Notes under the pieces: model-generated
Database searches by the model: none
What the model was told of the DNA's origin: nothing
What the model saw: only the letters and a program-made list of their open reading frames with translations
Part shown: piece by piece, positions 8,840-18,367 of the stretch
Layout of the letters: every line of letters begins with the position of its first letter
Position numbering within the stretch: position 1 is the first letter of the stretch
Assembly: GCA_903772945.1 (NCBI GenBank)
Contig: CAICTM010000820.1
Span: forward strand, 1-46,778
Source: Seminavis robusta
Taxonomy: Eukaryota > Bacillariophyta > Bacillariophyceae > Naviculales > Naviculaceae
Length of the DNA stretch: 46,778 bases
Reading direction: 5' to 3'
Translations under genes and position numbers: made by a program

Positions 8840-9517
8840 GTAGTAAGGCAATCCCAGCCATAGTGCTCGTTCCGAATTAGACCTACATGTACATGCCATA
8901 GGCCATTTCGACCACCAAGTATTCATTCCAGAGTATGAATCACGAGTGAGCGCTAATCGCGATGCATCATAGGTTAATGTTAGGGTTCGTAGCGTCCCTT
9001 TTCTGAGACGTGGATTGCACTAATACTATAAAGCACACCTCGGACATTCGGACGCTTCCGTCCCATTTTTGGACAGCGCCTCCATCTATTGTACTCCATC
9101 TATCGTTCGTTTCCCCGTACGACCGTTAACAGATTAATCCAGTATAATGCCGGTAACCATAAAGGCTACCAGTACATCTGAAAACTGAAATCCTACGTTA
9201 TAATGCGACATGACATTTTTGCTGTTGTGGCATGGACGTTTGGCTTGGTGGTTGTCATAAACGTCGTAGGAGCTTGTTTTCAGTGGAAACTGGATGTGTC
9301 ACTTGGAGGAAGGACGTTACGGTAACTCTGCAAGTGGGGGTGGCAGGACTGGTGATGGCTATTGAATGAAACTGGGAACCCCAATTGACAACTAGCGATA
9401 GTACCGTTGCACCTCAAACAGTGTGCATCACCCCCCCCCACAAAAGCAGAGTTCAAGGCACGAATGGAACCATATGGAGGAACTCCAAGTCATCCCACTT
9501 AGGCCCAGTAAGGTCCT
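8840..9517. other. Non-coding or degenerate stretch (unit 1)
   Basis: No convincing gene. A 40-codon ATG frame at 9,203-9,325 (starts MRHDIFAVVAWTFGLVVV) encodes one hydrophobic segment and is nearly kept in unit 2, but there is no independent support. The C-run near 9,430 has ten C here and six in unit 2, so it is a polymorphic or poorly sequenced homopolymer. Confidence 0.4.
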
Positions 9518-10342
9518 TCAGTTTGAGGTGAGCCTCAATGCTGGTGTGACGCAGGTGCGGATAGTCCCGTACAAGTTTCTTCTCCCATTATTCGAACTTG
9601 GCTTTGATGTCTGTTTCGGCGTCTTCAGTGCCTTTGTCATCAGAGGCCGATAACTCTCACCGTCTTCACCTGCCGTAATGCTCTTCTTCTTCTTGCATGC
9701 TGAGAGCACTGTGAAAAACAAGTACGGGTTCCCCTCAATATGGGTGATGTGCCCAGCCATGTGACACATGGAAAGAGGACCAAAGACGGCAGATCCATGA
9801 GAACCGAAAACAAGATTACCGATAATGTCGTTTGTATTGGTGTAGTAATGACTCCAAACACCATGCTGATGGAGAGGCATCTTGACGAACTTGTTTTTAT
9901 TTCCATCCCAGTACAGGGAATGGTGTCCAATACAATGCGGCATAGTGGTAAAAGTGGCATCGGTGTCCACTTTCCTCTGAATAACGGAGCAAGATAAGTG
10001 CAATTCGTACCCTTCCTGACTTTCTTTGCCCTCTTCCTCACCCATCAATTGAAGATATGTATTCTTGATTTGGCTCACAAATGTTGCAGCAGCATCTGAT
10101 GCATCCCCTTTGGAAGCTGGATCGGCCTTCATGGAGTCTTGCACCATTCGTTGAAGTCCATCCACCCAGACTCCTTCTATGTTTTGTTCGGGTATGAAGG
10201 TTGCCTGTAACAATGTTGGCATAGCGGGGGAATACTTCCGAAAATGTTTCCCACAGTACAACGCCCCAACAACATGTGGCACGGTCTCAACTTCCTTCTG
10301 GTGAATAAGGTTGTAGAAATTGTCGAGGGCTTTGTTGTCCAC
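9518..10342 (-). CDS. Unidentified ~274-aa open frame (unit 1)
   Basis: The longest intact frame of the tandem unit and identical in protein to the unit-2 copy. It has no in-frame ATG at its 5' end: the frame is open from an in-frame TAG at about 10,358, 10,342 is a GTG, and the first ATG is about codon 40. So it is 5'-incomplete, spliced, or starts internally. The sequence looks globular, with a His/Tyr-rich centre (HHSLYWDGNK, HQHGVWSHYYTNTND, CHMAGHITHIEGNPYLFF) and a basic, low-complexity C-terminus. No signal peptide or P-loop. It lies just inside LTR 2, in the LTR's minus orientation, where gag would be in a normal element. It also diverges from Rep around the circularised unit, the ambisense layout of many CRESS genomes. 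It could be a capsid, a captured host gene piece or an element-specific gene; I cannot tell. Confidence 0.5.
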   Translation of the reverse strand: MDNKALDNFYNLIHQKEVETVPHVVGALYCGKHFRKYSPAMPTLLQATFIPEQNIEGVWVDGLQRMVQDSMKADPASKGDASDAAATFVSQIKNTYLQLMGEEEGKESQEGYELHLSCSVIQRKVDTDATFTTMPHCIGHHSLYWDGNKNKFVKMPLHQHGVWSHYYTNTNDIIGNLVFGSHGSAVFGPLSMCHMAGHITHIEGNPYLFFTVLSACKKKKSITAGEDGESYRPLMTKALKTPKQTSKPSSNNGRRNLYGTIRTCVTPALRLTSN

Positions 10343-10397
10343 TTCGATACATATAAGCTAATGGCCATTTGGTTAACTCTGTTGCCATACTAGCTAG

Positions 10398-10877
10398 TGC
10401 ACTACGCTAAAAGCTAGTGTAAAGATCTTTCGAGTGTTTTGAGTTGAGGAGAATGAAAGTTTATGAGAGAGATATTAGAAAGCTATGAAACTAATCGACG
10501 AGAGTGATCATCATCAAGGGATCCTAGATCTGGCTTCCCGCGGGAGCTTATAAAGTGTGATAGAGTAGGTTGTGGGTAGTAATCCTACGTCTCTCCACGA
10601 TCCCAAAACGGAACGCGTGGAAGGTTGTCTAGCCTGGATCTAGTAGCGTGAAGTTTACTCACGCTGGCTAAATATCTAGAGCGATGTTTCATCGTCAACC
10701 TAGTATGACTATCGCGGTCATTGAGAACCCTGTCTCAAATGATATTCACGAGAGGACCGAGAGACTCAGTCATGAGTCGAACTCAAACCCTATCTAGGAT
10801 CGAGTCGCGAATAAGGCTAAGAGCCGTGTATTGCACTAGGATCGAGTCGCGAATAAGGCTAAGAGCCGTGTATTGCA
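10398..10877 (+). mobile_element. LTR copy 2 (shared by units 1 and 2)
   Basis: Same LTR as copy 1, from TGCACTACGC at 10,398 to GTGTATTGCA ending 10,835, with the same 42-bp tail duplication to 10,877. It carries several private indels relative to copies 1 and 3 (for example a 14-nt GAGAGGACCGAGAG insertion-like stretch near 10,750). A single LTR between two internal copies is the expected product of unequal LTR-LTR recombination, or of tandem replicon units. Confidence 0.8.
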
Positions 10878-10975
10878 CATGGAGAGACTTTAACTTTTGT
10901 GAATGGTTTAGTTAAACTCAAAATGGATAGGTCTCTTATCAAGACTGGACAAATTCTTGCTGGAACTGTTTGCTC

Positions 10976-11262
10976 TATCCATGACAAGCTGGGATGCTGA
11001 AGAGCTTTGGGTCTGGGGCTTACGAACGATTAATTAGTAACTTAACCCTCGGGACAAATGGAATTACGAAGGTTGTGCTTCGTGTTACAAAGTACCGAGT
11101 CTGTGCGTTGGCTTTAGAAAGTCTCTGTTATGAAAAATATCTCGTGGTTACCATACGGCACTTAATGTATCTGGGGGCTACCGGTACTTCACACGGTAGT
11201 GTGTCCTTAACAAGGTTAGGCATAATAAATAACAAGATCTCTGATCTTTATCCATGACAAGC
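10976..11262. mobile_element. ~260-bp insertion flanked by 14-bp direct repeats (unit 2)
   Basis: Unit-2 copy of the insertion at 3,936-4,222. The 14-bp repeats are at 10,976-10,989 and 11,249-11,262, with the same insert sequence between them. Confidence 0.5.
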
Positions 11263-11520
11263 AAATTTGAGACAGGTGTTGCTCTACTGGCCACAAATTG
11301 TGATAAAACATGGCAGATCTTCCATTTCTCAGAAGCAGGTGTTATTACACACAGGTTTTATGATCATGGCGGAAAAGTGTGGGAAGATTTCATGAAGTTG
11401 ATCAAGTCTGCAGAACAACGGCAACTTCAAAACATTCCTCCAGCTTCGCCGGCAGCAATCAAAGAAGATGACAAGGGCGAAGAAGACGAACAGAACTTGG
11501 GTGGGTTTGACATGGATTAG
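11254..11520 (+). CDS. 88-aa acidic-tailed hypothetical protein (unit 2)
   Basis: Identical protein to the frame at 4,214-4,480: globular N-terminus, amphipathic helix, acidic disordered tail. The start again falls in the second 14-bp direct repeat, so the true N-terminus may have been separated by the insertion. Unknown family. Followed after about 140 nt by the minisatellite. Confidence 0.4.
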   Translation: MTSKFETGVALLATNCDKTWQIFHFSEAGVITHRFYDHGGKVWEDFMKLIKSAEQRQLQNIPPASPAAIKEDDKGEEDEQNLGGFDMD

Positions 11521-11659
11521 TTGGGTGGAGCATACTGGTAGCCCTATGAGTAAAATGAAGGTCCATGGATTGACCCCAGCCTCCGCGGCGAATGAGCGGT
11601 AACATACTAGGGATCGGGGACGACAACAAACCAGCTCCGCGGCGAATGAGCGTCCCAAA

Positions 11660-11910
11660 CTATTCGATAGTTAGCTTTTAGCTTTTATTCGATAGTTAAG
11701 TTGTTTTTTATTATTCGATAGTTAACTTTTAGTTTTTATTCGATAGTTAAGTTATTTTTCATTATTCAATAGTTAGCCTTTAGCTTTTATTCGATACTTA
11801 AGTTGTTTTTTATTATTTGATAGTTAGCTTTAAGTTTTTTATTATTATTCGATAGTTAGCCTTCAGCTTTTATTCGATAGTTAGCTTTTAGCTTTTATTC
11901 GATAGTTAGC
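11660..11910. repeat. TATTCGATAGTTAGCTTTTAG minisatellite (unit 2)
   Basis: Same array as 4,619-4,870, with the same order of variant units and no unit gain or loss that I can see. For such a repeat that implies a very recent duplication or homogenisation of the two units. Confidence 0.85.
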
Positions 11911-12426
11911 CTCTATCAGCATCTAGCAGGACTAAGCGCTTATGGCGAAGCTACGTTTCCAGCAACTATCGAGGTGAAGAACATGAGAAAGGGGTTCTCA
12001 GATTTCAATGAGGCAGAGGCTTACAATTATGCTGGCATTGCTGGACCGTCCAATGGTTTTCATTCAGTATTTTTAAAAAACTTGAAATTCACACGACTGA
12101 AGACCTTTTGAAAACATGCCCTTAAACATTGCTCTAAATCTTCAACATACCCTTACTCATGCCCTTAAATAAACATGCCCTTAAAACATGCTTTTAATAA
12201 AACATGCCCTTAAATGAGAACCAGTCGTGACAGTTTTTTAAAGCCTGAGCGAAAACCGTCGGACGGTCCAGATCAAGTTTTTGATATTGAAGTTGGCTTG
12301 AAGCAGGTTGCTGGACAAGTTGTTGCAATATTCAAGGAGCAAAAAGCTACTGTTGACAATGCAATTTGTTCATCACCTGCAAAGAGAACTTCTCTTGGCC
12401 AACGCCAGAAAGGGCTGAATGGTTAG
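11907..12426 (+). pseudogene. Unknown reading frame split by a MITE (unit 2)
   Basis: Unit-2 copy of the frame at 4,867-5,376. Its 5' part ends NYAGIA at the MITE (12,043) and its 3' part resumes at 12,270 and ends with TAG at 12,426. The coding flanks are unchanged although the MITE core between them has diverged. Confidence 0.4.
12043..12269. mobile_element. MITE family A (unit 2)
   Basis: Same termini and insertion point as 5,002-5,219, but 9 bp longer, with a visibly different core: more complete CATGCCCTTAAA units and several substitutions. Divergence here exceeds that of its flanks. Confidence 0.85.
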
Positions 12427-12559
12427 AAATGTACATGTATCTCAGGTAGCAAGGATGATGCACTTGTGGTAGTGTAGTGTAGTTATTTGTAGTAGTGGAC
12501 AAGAGGAGGGTGACCGGGCTTTGCTCGGTTTGGCAGTAACCACAACCCCTTGGTGCGGT

Positions 12560-12609
12560 CCAGAGGTTGTTGGTCTGCCTACCTGGTAATAGTATTACCT
12601 CGCCTCTGG
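12560..12609. promoter_or_regulatory. CRESS-type rolling-circle origin hairpin with TAGTATTAC (unit 2)
   Basis: Exact copy of the unit-1 origin: outer stem 12,560-12,566 with 12,603-12,609, and TAGTATTAC at 12,590-12,598. It lies 293 nt upstream of the unit-2 Rep start. Two direct-repeat origins around one Rep gene is the arrangement from which Rep could release a unit circle from an integrated tandem copy. Confidence 0.75.
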
Positions 12610-13859
12610 TCCCCTGCCCCCTTCTCTTTTTCCTATAGTGAATCCCTCTCGGGGGACCGACTTTAAATTCGCAACGTGTTTGACGTCGTCAAAGATTTAA
12701 GGAAAACTTGCTACATTTTTCAAAATTTGATGTTTTTACTTGCTCCCACGTCCACCGCCAGTCTGCCAGAAAAACCCTCCTCTTCCTATGACAAGCCGTC
12801 ACGGATCCGAACCCCATTGATGCCAAGACCGCCCTAACTAACTCAAACTCCCACTGCAGATCGGACAGCTTCGTACCCATAATATGTCAAGATGGGCAAA
12901 CTCGATCCCAAGAAGTTTTTTTTTCTCACCAATCCGCAATGTGAGGCAGAACCGAGTGCTCTACTCACATTTCTCCATAGCTTACCCGATGTATCAATCA
13001 AGGAATATGCAATCGCCCACGGACTCTATGCCAATGGAAATCACCGCGTACACGCCTATGTACACTAGACGGTGGAGGTATCCCCCTCCACAAAGCACCC
13101 ACTCTGTTCAGATTCAAACCTTTAGGCACCGAAGGAGAACACCATGGTAACTTCCCACCTGTCACCGCCACCACTCGTTCCATGAATTGTGTAATCAAAT
13201 ACTGCATTAAAGATGACAGAGGAGGAGAAAAAATTACCTAATCAACATAGACGTAGAAGAAAAGTATGCATGTTCCAAATGAAAGTCTCCCAATTTCGCC
13301 ACGGTGAGCAAGTTAATAACCCATCAGGCATTCGCCAAAGGGTTGGTACCAGGGGCCCACTTAAAGCAATATCAATTCGCCAGAAACGTAGTCGTTAATG
13401 CCACAGCTCGTGACCCAACAAAATGCATTGGCCTCTGGCTCCACGGACCTCCTAATACTGGAAAGTCGTTATGCGCCCGTATCAGAGCAGAAGGTGAACT
13501 GTGTTCAACAAACACTACAACAAATGGTGGGACTAATATGCCAGCAAGAAATACGTCTTAATAGATGACTTAGACAAGTCATTCAAAGCATGAACTTTTC
13601 TAAAGCAATGGGTGGATGTATCCTGTCCAAGGAGAAGTCAAAAGTAGTACAGTTTCCCTATCCTACAACGAGTTCATCATAATCTCCAGCTACACCCCAC
13701 GCCAGTTACTCGAGGCTAGCACAGATGGCAATAGCGACGTCGACGAGATGCTAATCTCAGCTATTATTGAGTCCCATTTTCATATCCATTAGTTTTCAAC
13801 AAGAACACTTCACCCTGTTGACAGGTCTATCTTCACCAGCAAAGCGCTCGAAATCCCTT

Positions 13860-15312
13860 GAGTATCAGGAAATGAGGCATTTGGTGTCAAATTGATATTT
13901 TGATGTCAATATTGTCAATTGATGGTTACTGACACTTTTGACAAGACTCAAAACCATCAATTTGTCAATGTTAATCAATTTGATCAATTGATGTCAACAA
14001 GAATCAATTTGTCAGTGTTGACATCAAAATATCAAACTAATCAACATTGCTTGATGATCAATTTTGACTTTGATTGACTCTGATTGACTCAAAAATCCTC
14101 AATTGGATGTTGAAAAGTTTTCTTTGAATCAATTTTGATATTTCCTTGACAGTTTTGACAGGACGTTTGATGTGCTGCTGACAGCTGCTGATGTAACTGA
14201 GACTCTCACAGCGGCTACTTCTCTCTCATGACTGCTGCCATATCACCACCATGACAGGCTCCTCTTGTTGGATTAGAAGCAGCCGCCGCAGTGAGCGTTC
14301 GACGGATCAATTCTGTCCACACTTCTGTGACTCAATGTTTGGGCAGTGGACAGCTGCGATTCGATTGTTTGGCATAACGCTATCAGATGTCGGTGTCTTT
14401 GGACTCGACAATCTATGAGGCATGAACTTTTCCCCTCTTCCATGAATCGACACCTGCAACAAGCGGCTACTACTCTATGTAGAGTTCAATCTACCGGAGC
14501 GATCTATCAGAGCGAATGAAACGATGACAGCAAGTCGAGCAACGGATCAATGCTTCCCACAAAAAAAAAAGACCATGACGCCTCTACTACGACTACAACC
14601 GCTTCGTTGTTGCCGCCATAGGGGGGTACTCGTATGATCCTATACATGTGTTGCAATCACCACCTACCAGTACAGTCCATACTGTTACCGGTACAGCAGT
14701 CCATCCTTTGGCGGAGTGTGTGTTGCCAGTTGTTCTCAAATCAAAAGTTCAATTTGTCAATTTTGATCCATTTTGATTAGCATTGATCACTGTTGAGTCA
14801 AAAAATCCTCAAAAATAAAAATAAATGAATTGAAACTGATGCGGATTGACGTTGGTTTTGCTGATTTGCGTCAATTTGTCAATTTTGATGTTGACAGGTA
14901 AGACGTGTCACATAATTTTCCAGACGGCACCGTCTGTCATGGTCCGGAGTGCACGAATGACTTTGGACAATTAAATGTTATCTTTATCTCTAATATCACA
15001 TAGATTATGTACCAAGGGCTACAGCGGGAAATATTTTGTTTCAGTGCTCTACGGTGTTCTTCCAATACGGCGAGATATAAAAAAATAGCACACCACTGGA
15101 AAGCGTTTTTAATTCTGATTTTAGTGATGTTATATAAGTGGGGCAGTTGAATTTATGACCAACCGGACGACGGACATGCCGGATCTGGATTTTAGTGTGA
15201 CACGTCTTAGGTGTCCAACCGTTTTGACTTTCAAAAAATCAAAAAAATGTCAAAATCATCAAAATTGAGTCTTGGTTCAATTTGACATGGAATGCCTCAT
15301 TTTCCGATACTC
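13860..15312. mobile_element. TIR element B (unit 2)
   Basis: Same 1.45-kb element, terminal repeats and insertion site as 6,809-8,265. The left subterminal TTGATCAA/TGTCAA repeat block (13,930-14,060) differs from unit 1 by rearranged repeats, while the centre is nearly identical. Confidence 0.8.
14899..15209. mobile_element. MITE C nested in element B (unit 2)
   Basis: Same TAAGACGTGTCACA-ended 311-bp element as in unit 1, at the equivalent position inside element B. Confidence 0.8.
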
Positions 15313-15437
15313 CCCTCGGCAAACCACACTGCATTCCCAACGCGAGTTATCCTACATACGCTGACTCAAAACGTCCCCGATTCTGACGACGACTCAACAT
15401 TCCGGAAATAAAGAGAACGTGAATCATGCTCTACTAG

Positions 15438-15873
15438 TACTTCAAGATAAATCATGAGCTCGAACTCGATTGGAATTATGATCTCAATGACCTCATTACA
15501 TTTATCATAGTCACTCGAAAAAGAATTCGGGTACATACAGCATCTACATATATAGCAATAGAAAACATTGAAACGCAATACTAAATAAATACACCGCGAT
15601 TGGATACTCTACACTAAATCTCATATCCCAATTCAATGTAAAGATCGAAACTGGTATCACATATTTGAAGGAATGAATGAAAATTCTGGATTCTTAGAAG
15701 TTAGCTCTCATCCGCCTCTTCTTTCAACTCCTTACGCAAATGTTTATCGGCAGAGAAATCGTCCAAAGAAGAAGTCAGTGAAAAGAGTGAAACTCAACCC
15801 CACTTGCAAGGCCACAGATCTCGCCACAAAGAAGAAAAAATCGAAAGAATTAAATCGATGGCTGCTATATTAA
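15438..15873 (+). pseudogene. Debris of a basic protein downstream of Rep (unit 2)
   Basis: Equivalent of 8,390-8,825. The better-preserved end is open from ATG 15,673 to TAA 15,873 (66 aa), and the frame is open upstream to about 15,640. It ends in Lys/Arg-rich segments (RPKKKSVKRVK, ATKKKKSKEL). The first part (FKINHELELDW) is in a different frame, so the gene is broken. Unknown family; possibly a second viral gene. Confidence 0.4.
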
Positions 15874-15889
15874 AATACCTAACAAAATG

Positions 15890-16564
15890 TGGTAAGGCAA
15901 TCCCAGCCATAGTGCTCGTTCCGAATTAGACCTACATGTACATGACATAGGCCATTTCGACCACCAAGTATTCATTCCAGAGTATGAATCACGAGTGAGC
16001 GCTATTCGCGATGCATCATAGGTTAAGGTTAGGGTTCGTAGCGTCCCTTTTCTGAGACGTGGATTGCACTAATACTATAAAGCACACCTCAGACATTCGG
16101 ACGCTTCCATCCCATTTCTGGACAGCGCCTCCATCCATTGTAGTCCATCTATCGTTCGTTTCCCCGTACGACCATTAACAGATTAATCCAGTGTAATGCC
16201 GGTAACCATAAAGGCTACCAGTACATCTGAAAACTGAAATCCTACGTTATAATGCGACATGACATTTTTGCTGTTGTGGCATGGACGTTTGGCTTGGTGG
16301 TTGTCATAAACGTCGTAGGAGCTTGTTTTCAGTGGAAACTGGATGTGTCACTTGGAGGAAGGACGTTATGTTAACTCTGCAAGTGGGGGGTGGCAGGACT
16401 GGTGATGACTGTTGAATGAAACTGGGGACCCCAATTGACAACTAGCGATAGTACCGTTGCACCTCAAACAGTGTGCATCACCCCCCACAAAAGCAGAGTT
16501 CAAGGCACGAATGGAACCATATGGAGGAACTCCAAGTCATCCCACTTAGGCCCAGTAAGGTCCT
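15890..16564. other. Non-coding or degenerate stretch (unit 2)
   Basis: Equivalent of 8,840-9,517, with noticeably more substitutions than the flanking segments. No convincing gene. The short hydrophobic frame at about 16,252 persists. Confidence 0.4.
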
Positions 16565-17389
16565 TCAGTTTGAGGTGAGCCTCAATGCTGGTGTGACGCA
16601 GGTGCGGATAGTCCCGTACAAGTTTCTTCTCCCATTATTCGAACTTGGCTTTGATGTCTGTTTCGGCGTCTTCAGTGCCTTTGTCATCAGAGGCCGATAA
16701 CTCTCACCGTCTTCACCTGCCGTAATGCTCTTCTTCTTCTTGCATGCTGAGAGCACTGTGAAAAACAAGTACGGGTTCCCCTCAATATGGGTGATGTGCC
16801 CAGCCATGTGACACATGGAAAGAGGACCAAAGACGGCAGATCCATGAGAACCGAAAACAAGATTACCGATAATGTCGTTTGTATTGGTGTAGTAATGACT
16901 CCAAACACCATGCTGATGGAGAGGCATCTTGACGAACTTGTTTTTATTTCCATCCCAGTACAGGGAATGGTGTCCAATACAATGCGGCATAGTGGTAAAA
17001 GTGGCATCGGTGTCCACTTTCCTCTGAATAACGGAGCAAGATAAGTGCAATTCGTACCCTTCCTGACTTTCTTTGCCCTCTTCCTCACCCATCAATTGAA
17101 GATATGTATTCTTGATTTGGCTCACAAATGTTGCAGCAGCATCTGATGCATCCCCTTTGGAAGCTGGATCGGCCTTCATGGAGTCTTGCACCATTCGTTG
17201 AAGTCCATCCACCCAGACTCCTTCTATGTTTTGTTCGGGTATGAAGGTTGCCTGTAACAATGTTGGCATAGCGGGGGAATACTTCCGAAAATGTTTCCCA
17301 CAGTACAACGCCCCAACAACATGTGGCACGGTCTCAACTTCCTTCTGGTGAATAAGGTTGTAGAAATTGTCGAGGGCTTTGTTGTCCAC
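16565..17389 (-). CDS. Unidentified ~274-aa open frame (unit 2)
   Basis: Protein-identical copy of 9,518-10,342. Again there is no ATG at the 5' end: GTG at 17,389, an in-frame TAG about 15 nt further upstream, first ATG near codon 40. Perfect identity here, beside substitution-rich sequence at 15,300-16,400, points to gene conversion or constraint on this end of the unit. Function unknown. Confidence 0.5.
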   Translation of the reverse strand: MDNKALDNFYNLIHQKEVETVPHVVGALYCGKHFRKYSPAMPTLLQATFIPEQNIEGVWVDGLQRMVQDSMKADPASKGDASDAAATFVSQIKNTYLQLMGEEEGKESQEGYELHLSCSVIQRKVDTDATFTTMPHCIGHHSLYWDGNKNKFVKMPLHQHGVWSHYYTNTNDIIGNLVFGSHGSAVFGPLSMCHMAGHITHIEGNPYLFFTVLSACKKKKSITAGEDGESYRPLMTKALKTPKQTSKPSSNNGRRNLYGTIRTCVTPALRLTSN

Positions 17390-17443
17390 TTCGATACATA
17401 TAAGCTAATGGCCATTTGGTTAACTCTGTTGCCATACTAGTAG

Positions 17444-17873
17444 TGCACTACGCTAAAAGCTAGTGTAAAGATCTTTCGAGTGTTTTGAGTTTGAGAGAAT
17501 GAAAGTTATGAGAGAGATTAGAAAGCTATGAACTAATCAACGAGAGAGATCAATCTTCATCAAGGGATCGTAGATCTGGCTTCCCGCGGGAGACTATAAA
17601 GTGTGATAGAGTAGGTTGTGGTAGTAATCCTACGTCTCTCCACGATCCCAAAACGGAACGCGTGGAAGGTTTGTCTAGCCTGGATCTAGTAGCGTGGAAG
17701 TCCTCCACGCTGGCTAAATATCTAGAGCGATGTTTCATCATCAACCTAGTATGACTAGCGCGGTCATTGAGAACCCTGTCTCAAATGACTATTCACGAGA
17801 GACTCGGTCATGAGTCGAACTCAAACCCTATCTAGGATCGAGTCGCGAATAAGGCTAAGAGCCGTGTATTGCA
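17444..17873 (+). mobile_element. LTR copy 3 (right boundary of the tandem array)
   Basis: A 430-bp LTR from TGCACTACGC to GTGTATTGCA. Unlike copies 1 and 2 it has a single copy of the 42-bp tail. Unrelated chromosomal sequence begins at 17,874. It defines the precise right end of the element family. Confidence 0.8.
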
Positions 17874-18367
17874 GTAGTGATAAAATGTATTTTTATTTCT
17901 TCAAATTTTTCTTTTGTAAGCCAATCATTTCAATGCAGGATTCGCGAAATGACCACTTCTGTTAAAAATGACTTCAGATTTTGGTTTGGCCAAAACGAGA
18001 ATCCATTTTGACACCTGTCAGCGGTGAATAAAGTCAGCCCGTCAGCCCGTACATCCTGCCTCTATATTTTACTGGTATGATGAATATGTACAGATTAAAA
18101 ACGGTATTAAAAGCAATAACATTTCATTGGAGGCATCTTTTACCGGCTTCACTGGAAGGCACCCTGTGACGTCATAAAGTCGTGTTTTCTTGAAAGTCGC
18201 GCTCTTTCGCGACTTTACCACGACTTTACTAACAGAATCGCTACATTTGACCACGACGTTTAAAGTCGCGCACGACTTTACCGCGACTTTAATGTTCTTT
18301 AGCGACTTTACAACGACTTTTGCTATGTAAACGCAACTAATAACTATCGCCAACCTGTTGCCTTCCT
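17874..18367. repeat. Intergenic stretch with degenerate AAAGTCG(CG/TG) array
   Basis: No gene. From about 18,176 to 18,325 the motif AAAGTCGCG/CGACTTTA recurs roughly ten times in both orientations, giving a tandem and locally palindromic array. A minus-strand frame through it encodes a repetitive VVVKS pattern, an artefact of the repeat. The first 300 nt are AT-rich and unremarkable. Confidence 0.6.

Larger units (their letters stand above)
3373..10877. mobile_element. Tandem unit 1: LTR-bounded chimeric element with CRESS replicon
   Basis: LTR 1 (3,373-3,838), a 6,559-bp internal region, then LTR 2 (10,398-10,877). The internal region recurs with high identity at 10,878-17,443, so the array is LTR-int-LTR-int-LTR with a period of about 7.05 kb. 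The internal region lacks any recognisable gag, protease, integrase or reverse transcriptase. It contains a CRESS-virus-like origin and Rep, three TIR elements (two of them nested) and unidentified frames. It could be a non-autonomous LTR element that captured a CRESS replicon, or a tandem integrated CRESS concatemer whose unit carries a solo LTR. The sequence alone does not decide. Confidence 0.75.
12892..15386 (+). pseudogene. CRESS-DNA virus-like Rep pseudogene (unit 2), interrupted by TIR element B
   Basis: Copy of the unit-1 Rep. ATG 12,892, motifs I and II in the first frame, the same TAG after motif II, then motif III, Walker A, Walker B and the SSYTP motif in shifted frames up to TAG 13,790-13,792. 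The C-terminal piece is beyond element B (15,313-15,386). It shares the early frameshift and the internal TGA and TAG with unit 1 but differs by three 1-nt indels between Walker A and Walker B (13,493-13,545). As a result the Walker A frame is open for 85 codons (13,304-13,561) here against 64 in unit 1. Shared lesions mean Rep was dead before the unit duplicated, unless they are assembly errors. Confidence 0.85.
10398..17873. mobile_element. Tandem unit 2: second LTR-bounded chimeric element
   Basis: A second, nearly identical copy of unit 1, with LTR 2 (10,398-10,877), a 6,566-bp internal region and LTR 3 (17,444-17,873). Gene order, MITE positions, origin and Rep lesions match unit 1, so these events predate the duplication. 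Differences are mainly 1-nt indels, plus clustered divergence inside MITE A (12,100-12,230), the repeats of element B (13,930-14,060) and the 15,300-16,400 stretch. GTAG stands on both sides of LTR 3 (17,440-17,443 and 17,874-17,877), too short to count as a target duplication. Confidence 0.75.

Noticed and set aside
9640-10041. 133-codon minus frame overlapping the 274-codon frame
   Set aside because: Frame shadow of the longer ORF, duplicated only because the DNA is duplicated.
17440-17877. GTAG target-site duplication around LTR 3
   Set aside because: Only 4 bp and low complexity; the left flank is part of the tandem unit, so it could be chance.
18069-18353. 94-codon VVVKS-repeat protein on the minus strand
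   Set aside because: It is a direct translation of the AAAGTCGCG array, with no other support.
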